From UBA1259 sp964453915 (GTDB taxonomy: Bacteria; Bacillota; Clostridia; Christensenellales; Borkfalkiaceae), in contig CAYVPW010000044.1 in the NCBI GenBank assembly GCA_964453915.1, positions 1-5,734 on the forward strand: a stretch of DNA of 5,734 nucleotides, written 5' to 3'. Under the pieces are notes generated by a model. The model ran no database searches and had not been told where the DNA came from. It was given only the letters and a program-made list of their open reading frames with translations. A program made the position numbers and the translations under genes. Shown here in pieces: positions 1 through 5,734 of the stretch (position 1 is its first letter; each line of letters opens with the position of its first letter).

Positions 1-252
1 CTCCGCAATGAATGGTAGTTGGCTAGCTTACATTAAAAGAACTACTCACAAGAGTGAGTTCATGGTTTATATAACCTTTTTTTAGCGATTTATAGCGCAA
101 GAATTACGAATATGATTATAAAACATCTTTATTTATGAAAGAAATATTATTTGCAAAGTATATTATTATATTTATAACTTACACGGTTGAAGCATAACTA
201 TACCCGATAGTGTAAAGAGTATAGGAAAACAAGCGCTTTATTTTTGCGATAA
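1..252. other. Left-edge stretch without a supportable gene
   Basis: No convincing gene lies here. One + frame is open from the left edge to a TAG at 83-85 (27 codons). It could be the tail of an upstream gene, but it is too short to judge. A 6-bp inverted repeat (ACTCAC at 44-49, GTGAGT at 54-59, 4-base loop) and a 4-bp one (GGTT at 64-67, AACC at 73-76) are present. The second is followed by seven T residues (77-83) and might be a weak terminator. From 202 on, the sequence has traces of an ABC ATPase reading frame (see findings). The rest is AT-rich and gives no further signal. Confidence 0.5.
151..178 (+). promoter_or_regulatory. Possible weak promoter ahead of the ABC remnant
   Basis: TTGCAA at 151-156 and TATAAC at 173-178 are separated by 16 bases, each close to the sigma-A consensus. 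The surroundings are very AT-rich, so chance matches are likely. If real, it could transcribe the ATPase remnant and the permease behind it. Confidence 0.25.
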
Positions 253-515
253 TTTAACAAACCCGATTCGGGTAGCGTTAAGATATTTGGAAAAGATACT
301 TTTTCAAAATACGACGAGGTGCTTAGCAGGGTTGGGTATATTCCGGGGGAAATAGCCCTGCCTGCGGGGCTTACGGGTTGGGGATTTATTAAAATGATGC
401 AAAGTATGCAAGGGATAAACAACGAGATAAGGCTAAAAGAAATGCTTGACTTGTTTGAACTTGACGACAAGGTTTTATGCGGAGAAACAAAGAGAATGAG
501 TTTAGGCGTAAAAAA
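253..515 (+). pseudogene. ABC transporter ATP-binding protein, internal fragment
   Basis: In frame from 253 the translation begins FNKPDSGSVKIFGKDTF and continues through RVGYIPGEIALPAGLTGW to KRMSLGVKK. This matches the part of drug/lipid-exporter type ABC ATPases that runs from just after the Walker A motif, through the Q-loop region, to the signature-motif region (KRMSLG in place of LSGGQ). The Walker A P-loop should precede it, but a TAA stop sits in frame at 250-252. After KRMSLGVKK the similarity ends, and Walker B, the D-loop and the H-switch are absent. About 88 of the usual 230-300 residues remain, so it cannot hydrolyse ATP. It lies where the partner ATPase of the following permease would normally be. 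The frame stays open to 576, but that tail is permease DNA read out of frame. The assignment rests on recognised motifs and not on a database search. Confidence 0.8.
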
Positions 516-2258
516 ATGTTTAGTAAGGCTTTGTTTAAGCAATCGTGTAAAGCAAACAGGACGATGTGGGGAATAATCACGTTTGCAGTTTGTTTTATGC
601 TTGCGTGCGTTATGTTAATTTCCGGAAACGGAAGTATAGGCGAAGTAAAAAATTCCATACAAGATACAATTATAACTAAAGAAGTAGATTCTCAAATGCA
701 AAAAAGGGCGCTTTCTTATTACGCCAACGCAGACGACGGATTAAGAGAGTTTGATGCTGTGTTTTCGGCAAAGGCAACCGATACGCTGGGATATTTGGTT
801 TGGTACGGCAAAATGCCTCTTCAATCGGATTTTTCAGATACGGGAACGTATTTGGCTAAGGTTGCGGAATGGCAAGCGGCAATGCCTATAAGAAGTGAGT
901 TTTCTTCCGATCAAGAATACTTGACGGCTATGGAACAATGGAAAAACTCTTCTCCGCTAACGCAAGAAAACGCCGTATATTGTGCATACGTAGATGCGTG
1001 TACCGATTTGCAGGTTTATATAAAAGCAAAAGCGGCGGAAGCCGGATACGAGGAAGTTTCAAGCGAAACGGACGAATTGATGGGCAGCATTATGTATGCC
1101 CTTAATCCTAACGGAATGTTTAACGATTTTTATACTTCTAACGGAGAAAGCGTTCCTAGCGAATACGACGTTTCTTCTATTGCAACAAGCGTAGTTGGCG
1201 GAACGGTGAACGGTTATATTGTTTCCGAAGAAAGAGATGCGTACAGAAAAGAAAGGGCGGCGGCCTGTGCACCGATTTTTCTTGCGGGAAATATGATAAA
1301 AGAATCTAACGTAGAAGCGATGACTAAAGCACTTGCTTCTTACGGTGTGACGAAAGAAAAATACGAGTCTTTCGGCTATACTTACGATTACATAAATCAT
1401 ATGGCTAACACGGCGATAGTGACCTACGTGGGAAGGGTTAATTACGAGTTGGAACTTATAAAAAAACAATTCGATGGAGGGGAACTTTTAAGCGAAACGG
1501 AATATCAAGCCGCGGTTGCCGCTAAAAAGCAAGAACTTATGGTAGACGTTTCTTCTAGCTTTTTATCTAATTTGCCGACTGCAGTTTCAGACGCCTTAGA
1601 AGAAGTGGGGCAAGCAGATCTTTATACGCTTATAGTAGGTTCTATTTTTTATAAACTTGCGGGATTGTTGTTGCCGATAATATATATGATTATGGCGTCT
1701 AATAACCTTATTGCGGGGCAAGTAGACAGCGGTTCTATGGCATACGTTTTATCTACTTCCACAAAGAGAAAAACCGTTGTGTTTACTCAAGCTGTTTATT
1801 TGATAGGTTCTTTGTTTACGATGTTTTTATTAACGACCGCTACGGGGTGTGTTTGTCTTGCGCTTGTCACCGAAGAAGTGGGGCTTACTTACGGCAATCT
1901 TATATTGTTGAACTTGGGTGCGTTTTTGGTGTTGCTGGCTTTATCAGGTTTATGCTTTTTTACGTCTTGCGTGTTTGACAGAAGCAAACGCTCTATGGCT
2001 ATCGGCGGCGGGTTAAGTATATTTGCTTTGGTTGCTGCAATGCTTGGATTGTTCGGTAGCCCCGTTATTCCTTCTGTTGTAAGGTTAGATGCGTTAAATT
2101 ATTTTAATTACACCACTATAATTTCGCTGTTTGACGTTATATCCATAATAGTAGGAACGGGAACGTTTATATGGAAGTTTGCGATTTTGGCTGTCGTAGG
2201 AATAATAGGATACGTAGCGGGGGCTGCAAGATTTATCAAAAAAGACCTTCCGCTTTAA
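516..2258 (+). CDS. ABC-2 type transporter permease with large outer loop
   Basis: This 580-residue membrane protein is the channel subunit of an ABC exporter; the substrate is unknown. A first membrane segment at about residues 16-37 is followed by a roughly 330-residue hydrophilic loop, then five to six more segments between about 371 and 570. The stretch GQVDSGSMAYVLSTSTKRK (about 401-419) and the basic end FIKKDLPL are typical of this family. The loop carries a two-copy 23-residue repeat (residues 100-145). I chose ATG 516 because MFSKALFKQ is a typical family start. The frame extends upstream to ATG 477, but those codons overlap the ATPase remnant in another frame. Only a weak AGG at 505-507 serves as ribosome binding site, which fits loss of the native one. 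No intact ATPase is in the window, so the protein either borrows one or no longer works. The reading frame itself is undamaged. Confidence 0.85.
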   Translation: MFSKALFKQSCKANRTMWGIITFAVCFMLACVMLISGNGSIGEVKNSIQDTIITKEVDSQMQKRALSYYANADDGLREFDAVFSAKATDTLGYLVWYGKMPLQSDFSDTGTYLAKVAEWQAAMPIRSEFSSDQEYLTAMEQWKNSSPLTQENAVYCAYVDACTDLQVYIKAKAAEAGYEEVSSETDELMGSIMYALNPNGMFNDFYTSNGESVPSEYDVSSIATSVVGGTVNGYIVSEERDAYRKERAAACAPIFLAGNMIKESNVEAMTKALASYGVTKEKYESFGYTYDYINHMANTAIVTYVGRVNYELELIKKQFDGGELLSETEYQAAVAAKKQELMVDVSSSFLSNLPTAVSDALEEVGQADLYTLIVGSIFYKLAGLLLPIIYMIMASNNLIAGQVDSGSMAYVLSTSTKRKTVVFTQAVYLIGSLFTMFLLTTATGCVCLALVTEEVGLTYGNLILLNLGAFLVLLALSGLCFFTSCVFDRSKRSMAIGGGLSIFALVAAMLGLFGSPVIPSVVRLDALNYFNYTTIISLFDVISIIVGTGTFIWKFAILAVVGIIGYVAGAARFIKKDLPL

Positions 2259-2273
2259 TAAAGGAGAGTAATT

Positions 2274-2726
2274 ATGTTTGAATTTAAAAAGTTATGTGAT
2301 GCGTACGAAAAACTTTCGCCCGTAGAGAAAGGCTTAATACTTACGGAAAAATCAGTTAAAATTTTAGCAAAGCTTTATTATTTAGATTTGCCGGATATAA
2401 ATCCGGTAGAAGCACTTGCAGGATTTATTATAGGTTCGGTTGCGGCGGACGGCAAAATAAACGAGCAAGAATATTTATTAATGTATCCTGCATTGGTAAA
2501 AACGTTCGGCAATGATTTTGATTTTATAGACTTAAAAGAGAGTTTTTCCGGCGGTGAAGGAAAGGCTATGATTAAAGAGTATACGGAAGAAATGATTAAA
2601 ATCTTTGATTGTTTAGACGACGACTTAAAAGAAGACGTTATAATTTTGTGTCTTTGCGTGACGGCGATAGACGGAAAAGTTTCTTTAAAAGAAAAAAATT
2701 ACATAAAGCGACTTTGTAAAGCCTAA
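2274..2726 (+). CDS. TerB-like domain protein
   Basis: This 150-residue, probably cytoplasmic protein has no signal peptide or membrane segment. Two acidic motifs resemble the repeated metal-binding-type motif of TerB-fold proteins: AADGKINEQEY (Asp59-Gly60, Glu64/66) and AIDGKVSLKE (Asp133-Gly134, Glu140), placed about 74 residues apart. The TerB fold is all-helical and occurs in tellurite-resistance proteins and in many small stress or membrane-associated proteins. The real role is usually unknown, and tellurite resistance should not be assumed. The start is supported by GGAG at 2263-2266, seven bases before ATG. It follows the permease by 15 bases and is probably cotranscribed with it, and a terminator lies right after it. 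It could instead be a generic helical protein with similar motifs. Confidence 0.65.
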   Translation: MFEFKKLCDAYEKLSPVEKGLILTEKSVKILAKLYYLDLPDINPVEALAGFIIGSVAADGKINEQEYLLMYPALVKTFGNDFDFIDLKESFSGGEGKAMIKEYTEEMIKIFDCLDDDLKEDVIILCLCVTAIDGKVSLKEKNYIKRLCKA

Positions 2727-2732
2727 GCCGTG

Positions 2733-2763
2733 AAAAGAATCGATTTTTATCGGTTCTTTTTTT
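2733..2763 (+). terminator. Intrinsic terminator after the TerB-like gene
   Basis: AAAAGAATCGAT (2733-2744) pairs with ATCGGTTCTTTT (2749-2760) across a TTTT loop. All 12 positions pair, one as a T-G wobble, and the T run extends to 2763. It begins 6 bases after the TerB-like stop codon and separates this gene from the next unit. The left arm is A-rich, so a weaker terminator on the other strand is also possible. Confidence 0.85.
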
Positions 2764-2781
2764 CTTTCAAATTCAAAATTC

Positions 2782-2810
2782 TTTACTTTTCTCTTTTTAA
2801 TCTTTATAAT
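2782..2810 (+). promoter_or_regulatory. Promoter of the EamA transporter/phosphatase unit
   Basis: A perfect TATAAT (2805-2810) stands 17 bases after TTTACT (2782-2787), which matches the -35 consensus at four of six positions. It lies between the terminator and the start codon at 2841, so the predicted leader is only about 25 bases. The very AT-rich background lowers confidence. Confidence 0.6.
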
Positions 2811-2840
2811 TACTTTAAAAAACAAAAGGTATTTACGGGC

Positions 2841-3791
2841 ATGATTGCAGAAAAGAAAAAGTCTATAATAGGTTGTATGTTGCTTACGCTTACGGCGCTT
2901 GTTTGGGGTGTTGGTTTTGTGGCTCAAAGTTCGGGAAGCGAATCTATCGGTCCGTATACGTTTACAAGCGTTAGATTTATTATAGCGGCGGCGGCGCTTT
3001 TTATAGTTGTTATCGTTAGAGACAGTATAAAAAATAAAAAAACGGATATTAGAGAAGAAAAAACGAATAGCAAATTAGTTTGGATTTCCGGAATAATAAC
3101 GGGTGCGCTTTTAGCCGTTGCGGCAAACTTGCAACAAGTAGGCATTTCGCTTGGCGCTTCTGCGGGGAAAGCTGCTTTTTTAACTGCGGCATATATAATT
3201 TTGGTGCCTATTATATCATTGATTATTTTTAAAAAGAAATGTTCTTTCACTGTTTGGATAGGCGTTGTGCTATCTCTTGCGGGATTATACCTTCTTTGTA
3301 TGAACGGCGGATTTTCTTTTGAACTTTCCGACTTAATTCTTTTGTGCTGTGCGCTAGCGTTCTCTTTTCAAATAATCGCAATAGACAAATTCGTTTCTAA
3401 AACGGACGCGTTAAAAATGTCTTGTATAGAATTTTTAGTTTGCGGCGTTTTGTCCGCTATACCTATGGTGGCGGTTGAAATTTGTGTGGATTCTAAGGCG
3501 TGGGGTGCTTCTTTATCAAATGCCGAAGCGTGGCTTCCCATTTTATATGCGGGCGTAATTTCTGGCGGAGTGGGGTATACGCTTCAAGCGATAGTTCAAA
3601 AAAGCGTTGCGCCTGCAAAGGCTTCTCTTATAATGTGCTTTGAATCTGTCTTCGGTGCGCTTGCTGGTTGGATTATTTTGGGGCAGACAATGAGCGGCAG
3701 AGAAATTATCGGAAGCGTGCTTATGTTTGCTGCGATTATCATTGCTCAAACGGAGATAAAAATTACTAAAAAGGAGAAAAAAGATGACTAA
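2841..3791 (+). CDS. EamA/DMT superfamily transporter
   Basis: This 316-residue inner-membrane protein has about ten hydrophobic segments arranged as two similar halves, the usual drug/metabolite transporter layout. The first half has LTALVWGVGFVAQ then GPYTFTSVRFIIAA. The second ends with CFESVFGALAGW, ILGQ and a last helix before a charged tail (KITKKEKKDD). Both patterns are characteristic of EamA domains. Length fits the family (about 280-320). Members export amino acids, metabolites or drugs by secondary transport; the substrate cannot be read from sequence. The frame extends upstream to GTG 2730, but that start lies inside the terminator and ahead of the promoter. ATG 2841 gives a normal N-terminus, with AAAGG at 2825-2829 as a somewhat distant ribosome binding site. 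The 3' end overlaps the phosphatase gene by 8 bases. Confidence 0.85.
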   Translation: MIAEKKKSIIGCMLLTLTALVWGVGFVAQSSGSESIGPYTFTSVRFIIAAAALFIVVIVRDSIKNKKTDIREEKTNSKLVWISGIITGALLAVAANLQQVGISLGASAGKAAFLTAAYIILVPIISLIIFKKKCSFTVWIGVVLSLAGLYLLCMNGGFSFELSDLILLCCALAFSFQIIAIDKFVSKTDALKMSCIEFLVCGVLSAIPMVAVEICVDSKAWGASLSNAEAWLPILYAGVISGGVGYTLQAIVQKSVAPAKASLIMCFESVFGALAGWIILGQTMSGREIIGSVLMFAAIIIAQTEIKITKKEKKDD

Positions 3792-4269
3792 CGTTTTGTT
3801 CGTTTGCTACGGAAATATTTGTAGAAGTACCATGGCTGAGTTTTTATTTAAAGATTTTGTCGATAAAAAAGGGCAAAAAGACAAGTTTTGTATAGAATCC
3901 GCAGCAACGAGTAGCGAAGAAGTGGGGTCGAGAGTTCACGAGGGGACTAGGAAAATTTTAGACAGATTCGGCATAGATTATTCTAAAAAAAGAGCCAGAA
4001 AAATAGTTTTAGAAGATTATAAAAAGTTTGATTATATAATCGGTATGGACGAGAAAAACGTAAGTGACTTAAATAGGTTTTTTTGTGGAGACCCGCAAAG
4101 GAAAATAAGCAAAATTTTAGATTTTACGGACAATCCTAAGGACGTGATAGACCCGTGGTGGGGCTGGGCGAAAGACGGAGTGGGCGATTTTGAGTCTACT
4201 TATAAAGACGTGATTTTTGGTATTGAAGGTTTTTGGAATTTCTTAAATAATACGACAAAAAAAGGTTAA
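3784..4269 (+). CDS. Low-molecular-weight protein-tyrosine-phosphatase-like protein
   Basis: This 161-residue cytoplasmic protein removes phosphate from phosphoproteins if active. The N-terminal P-loop VCYGNICRST holds the nucleophile Cys8, Cys13, the phosphate-binding Arg14 and Ser15. Ile12 is the residue seen in tyrosine phosphatases; the protein-arginine phosphatase YwlE has Thr there. GMDEKN and the expected general acid Asp123 in DPWWGW are also present. The usual DPYY/DPWY loop is altered: tryptophans follow the aspartate, and about six extra residues separate DPW from the conserved DF at 135-136. The family is usually about 150-160 residues, so the gene is complete. AGGAG at 3772-3776 lies seven bases before ATG, inside the end of the transporter gene, and the two frames overlap by 8 bases, so coupled translation is likely. 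A shared function with the transporter is not evident. Confidence 0.87.
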   Translation: MTNVLFVCYGNICRSTMAEFLFKDFVDKKGQKDKFCIESAATSSEEVGSRVHEGTRKILDRFGIDYSKKRARKIVLEDYKKFDYIIGMDEKNVSDLNRFFCGDPQRKISKILDFTDNPKDVIDPWWGWAKDGVGDFESTYKDVIFGIEGFWNFLNNTTKKG

Positions 4270-4287
4270 AAAAAGCAATTTTTGTGT

Positions 4288-4314
4288 TTGACAAACTATT
4301 TGGCTTGTGATAAT
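4288..4314 (+). promoter_or_regulatory. Promoter of the Cys4-protein/kinase unit
   Basis: A perfect TTGACA (4288-4293) is followed after 15 bases by GATAAT (4309-4314), one mismatch from consensus. TG at 4306-4307 forms an extended -10 (TGTGATAAT), which can compensate for the short spacing. An alternative -10, TAATAT at 4311-4316, would give a 17-base spacer. It lies in the 83-base gap between the phosphatase and the small gene. No operator-like repeat is obvious. Confidence 0.7.
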
Positions 4315-4339
4315 ATTCTATTCAATTATTATTGTTTAC

Positions 4340-4344
4340 GGAGG
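4340..4344 (+). promoter_or_regulatory. Ribosome binding site fixing the Cys4-protein start
   Basis: GGAGG lies eight bases before ATG 4353. The frame is open back to TTG 4332, but that codon precedes this site, so ATG 4353 is the start. Confidence 0.85.
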
Positions 4345-4352
4345 TAAATAAA

Positions 4353-4589
4353 ATGGCTATTACCAAAAAACAAAAAGAATTAGACGAAATCAAGTGGAAT
4401 AAAAGCGTAGAGATGGGTGCGGACGCTTGCGGTAGTTTCGATTACTGTGCAAAGTGCGATAAGACTAAAGAAAACCCTTGCGACAAAGCGTTTAAGGCAT
4501 ATAACGCAAAGCCAAAAAAGGTAAAAGAAGAAGTTGCCGTATCCGCTACGAAAAACACCGCAAAAAAGAGTGTAAAAAAGTCTAAATAA
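4353..4589 (+). CDS. Small four-cysteine protein with lysine-rich tail
   Basis: I do not recognise this 78-residue protein. A short charged N-terminal part (MAITKKQKELDEIKWN) leads to a cysteine cluster, Cys26-x5-Cys32-x2-Cys35-x7-Cys43, in the stretch DACGSFDYCAKCDK to NPCDKAF. Four cysteines in this arrangement could bind zinc or an iron-sulfur cluster, which is inference. From residue 53 the chain is low-complexity and basic (KPKKVKEE, then AKKSVKKSK), resembling nucleic-acid-binding tails and probably disordered. There is no signal peptide or membrane segment. It has its own promoter and a strong ribosome binding site, so it is very likely expressed. The kinase starts 31 bases after its stop, with no strong terminator between. 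The good start signals and structured cysteine spacing argue against a chance reading frame. Confidence 0.75.
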   Translation: MAITKKQKELDEIKWNKSVEMGADACGSFDYCAKCDKTKENPCDKAFKAYNAKPKKVKEEVAVSATKNTAKKSVKKSK

Positions 4590-4607
4590 AGCGTTGTTTT
4601 TTGCAAC

Positions 4608-4612
4608 GGAGG
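4608..4612 (+). promoter_or_regulatory. Ribosome binding site supporting a TTG start for the kinase
   Basis: GGAGG is followed after eight bases by TTG 4621. No in-frame ATG lies near it. The ATG at 4616 is out of frame, only three bases from the site, and meets TGA after one further codon. The site touches the right arm of a small hairpin (CGTTG 4592-4596, CAACG 4604-4608). Confidence 0.7.
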
Positions 4613-4620
4613 AGAATGAA

Positions 4621-5721
4621 TTGAAGCACGACGTAGATGCTATTTGCTCTAATTTTCGCATCGACGGGGATATATTAAAATTTGAGGCGTACGGGGACGG
4701 GCATATAAACGATACCTATCTGATAACTGTAAGATTTTGCGATAAAGAAAAGAGATACATATTACAAAGAATAAATCACAATCTTTTTAAAAACGTGGAT
4801 AGGCTTATGGAAAACATAGTTTCCGTGACCGATTTTTTAAGACGCAAAATTACAGAACGGGGCGGCGATCCGGAAAGGGAAACGCTTACCGTTATAAAAG
4901 CAAAGGACGGAAAGCCGTATTATTTCGACGGAGAGAACTATTTTAGACTTTATTATTTTATAGAGAGCGCAACGGCGTATTCTAAAGTAGAAAAACCCGA
5001 ACATTTTTACGAAAGCGCAGTTGCTTTCGGGCACTTTGCAAACTTGTTGGCGGAATTTGACGCAACAAATCTTTACGAATCTATACCGTACTTTCACGAT
5101 ACGGCAAAAAGGTACGACGATTTATTGTTGGCGATAGATAAAAACGTTGTAGGAAGAAAGGGCGAAGTAAAAGAAGAAATAGAATTTGCCTTGGCTAACA
5201 AAGAAATGGCCTATTCTATAGTAGATAAACTTTTGGACGGCGAGTTGCCTTATAAAGTGACGCATAACGATACGAAACTGAACAACGTTATGATAGACGA
5301 CGCCACGGGAAAAGCAATTTGCGTTATAGATTTAGATACCATTATGCCGGGAAGCATATTATACGATTTTGGCGATGCGATAAGATTCGGTTGCAATACT
5401 TCGGAAGAAGACGAAAGCGATTTTTCTAAAATCAAATGTGATTTAGGGCTTTTTGAAGAGTACGTTAAAGGGTATTTATCCGCATTGGGAGGCAGCGTTT
5501 CTAAGGCAGAGATAGATAGTCTTGCTTTAAGTGCTTTAGTAATGACTTACGAATGTGGAATGAGATTTTTGACCGATTATCTTAACGGTGATACTTATTT
5601 TAAGATAAAATATCCGCAACACAATTTGGTTAGGGCAAAATCTCAATTTGCACTTTTTAAGGATATGAAAAAGAACTACGGAAAGATGCAAGAGATTGTT
5701 TATAAATATTATAAAAGATAA
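4621..5721 (+). CDS. Phosphotransferase (APH-fold), N-acetylhexosamine 1-kinase-like
   Basis: This 366-residue cytoplasmic kinase belongs to the aminoglycoside-phosphotransferase/choline-kinase fold. The N-lobe has GDGHINDTYLITV and YILQRINHNLF. The catalytic loop is THNDTKLNNVM with His215, Asp217 as likely catalytic base and Asn222. The metal-binding segment is VIDLDT (Asp237, Asp239), followed by YDFGDAIRFG and later ECGMRFLTDYL. The INDTY, QRIN, GGDPERETLTVI and THNDTKLNN features are those I associate with NahK-type kinases, which phosphorylate N-acetylgalactosamine/N-acetylglucosamine at C1 using ATP. NahK is about 360 residues, so length fits. The exact sugar is inference, and antibiotic resistance is unlikely. 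TTG 4621 is chosen from the ribosome binding site; the frame is open back to TTG 4594, inside the small hairpin. It is probably cotranscribed with the Cys4 protein. No terminator is seen in the 13 bases after the stop. Confidence 0.82.
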   Translation: MKHDVDAICSNFRIDGDILKFEAYGDGHINDTYLITVRFCDKEKRYILQRINHNLFKNVDRLMENIVSVTDFLRRKITERGGDPERETLTVIKAKDGKPYYFDGENYFRLYYFIESATAYSKVEKPEHFYESAVAFGHFANLLAEFDATNLYESIPYFHDTAKRYDDLLLAIDKNVVGRKGEVKEEIEFALANKEMAYSIVDKLLDGELPYKVTHNDTKLNNVMIDDATGKAICVIDLDTIMPGSILYDFGDAIRFGCNTSEEDESDFSKIKCDLGLFEEYVKGYLSALGGSVSKAEIDSLALSALVMTYECGMRFLTDYLNGDTYFKIKYPQHNLVRAKSQFALFKDMKKNYGKMQEIVYKYYKR

Positions 5722-5734
5722 AAAAGATTAAATA

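Noticed and set aside
261..273. Near-perfect palindrome ACCCGATTCGGGT
   Set aside because: It is explained by the codons for P-D-S-G in the ATPase remnant, and there is no sign of an operator or attachment site around it.
477..515. Upstream start for the permease at ATG 477
   Set aside because: The added residues (MRRNKENEFRRKK) are out-of-frame ATPase remnant DNA, and the AAGG before it is too close to the codon.
198..542. 114-codon reading frame on the - strand over the ATPase remnant
   Set aside because: The opposite strand shows clear ABC ATPase motifs, while this product is a low-complexity Ser/Leu/Ile-rich shadow.
1059..1469. 136-codon reading frame on the - strand
   Set aside because: It lies wholly inside the permease gene, has no ribosome binding site that I can see, and its product is rich in Arg, Phe and His as expected for an antisense shadow.
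2730..2840. N-terminal extension of the EamA transporter from GTG 2730
   Set aside because: It runs through the intrinsic terminator and the promoter. The family's usual N-terminus begins at ATG 2841.
4255..4285. ACAAAAA/TTTTTGT inverted repeat after the phosphatase gene
   Set aside because: The loop is about 17 bases, the stem has almost no G-C pairs and no T run follows, so it is not a credible terminator.
4621..5721. Antibiotic (aminoglycoside) resistance gene
   Set aside because: The fold is shared, but the INDTY, QRIN and GGDPERETLT features point to sugar 1-kinases of the NahK type.

Overview
The window reads as chromosomal DNA of a low-GC Gram-positive bacterium, most likely a gut-type Clostridia (Bacillota). 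The support is AT-rich codon choice (TTA, AGA and ATA are common), GGAG-type ribosome binding sites, A/T-rich intergenic spacers with sigma-A-like promoters, and the gene families present. All intact genes lie on the + strand. The species cannot be named from this sequence.

Layout. Positions 1-252 hold no gene I can support. Positions 253-515 are the middle third of an ABC transporter ATPase gene whose two ends are missing, so it is a pseudogene. It runs directly into an intact ABC-2 type permease gene (516-2258), as though a deletion removed the second half of the ATPase gene and the normal spacer and ribosome binding site. A small TerB-like protein gene follows 15 bases later (2274-2726), and a clear intrinsic terminator closes this unit (2733-2763).

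The second unit starts at a promoter at 2782-2810. It carries an EamA/DMT-family membrane transporter (2841-3791) and a low-molecular-weight protein-tyrosine-phosphatase-like gene (3784-4269). The two reading frames overlap by 8 bases and are probably translationally coupled.

The third unit starts at a good promoter at 4288-4314 (perfect TTGACA plus an extended -10). It carries a 78-residue four-cysteine protein with a lysine-rich tail (4353-4589) and a sugar-kinase-like phosphotransferase that resembles N-acetylhexosamine 1-kinase (4621-5721). The kinase probably starts at a TTG codon. No terminator is visible before the window ends, so this unit may continue.

The three units do not form one obvious pathway: one is a damaged export system, one is transporter plus phosphatase, and one is small protein plus sugar kinase. 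I see no CRISPR array, insertion sequence, tRNA or rRNA. The points most worth a second look are the ABC ATPase deletion that leaves the permease without its own ATPase, a two-copy 23-residue repeat in the permease's outer loop, the unrecognised Cys4/Lys-tail protein, and the altered aspartate loop of the phosphatase.
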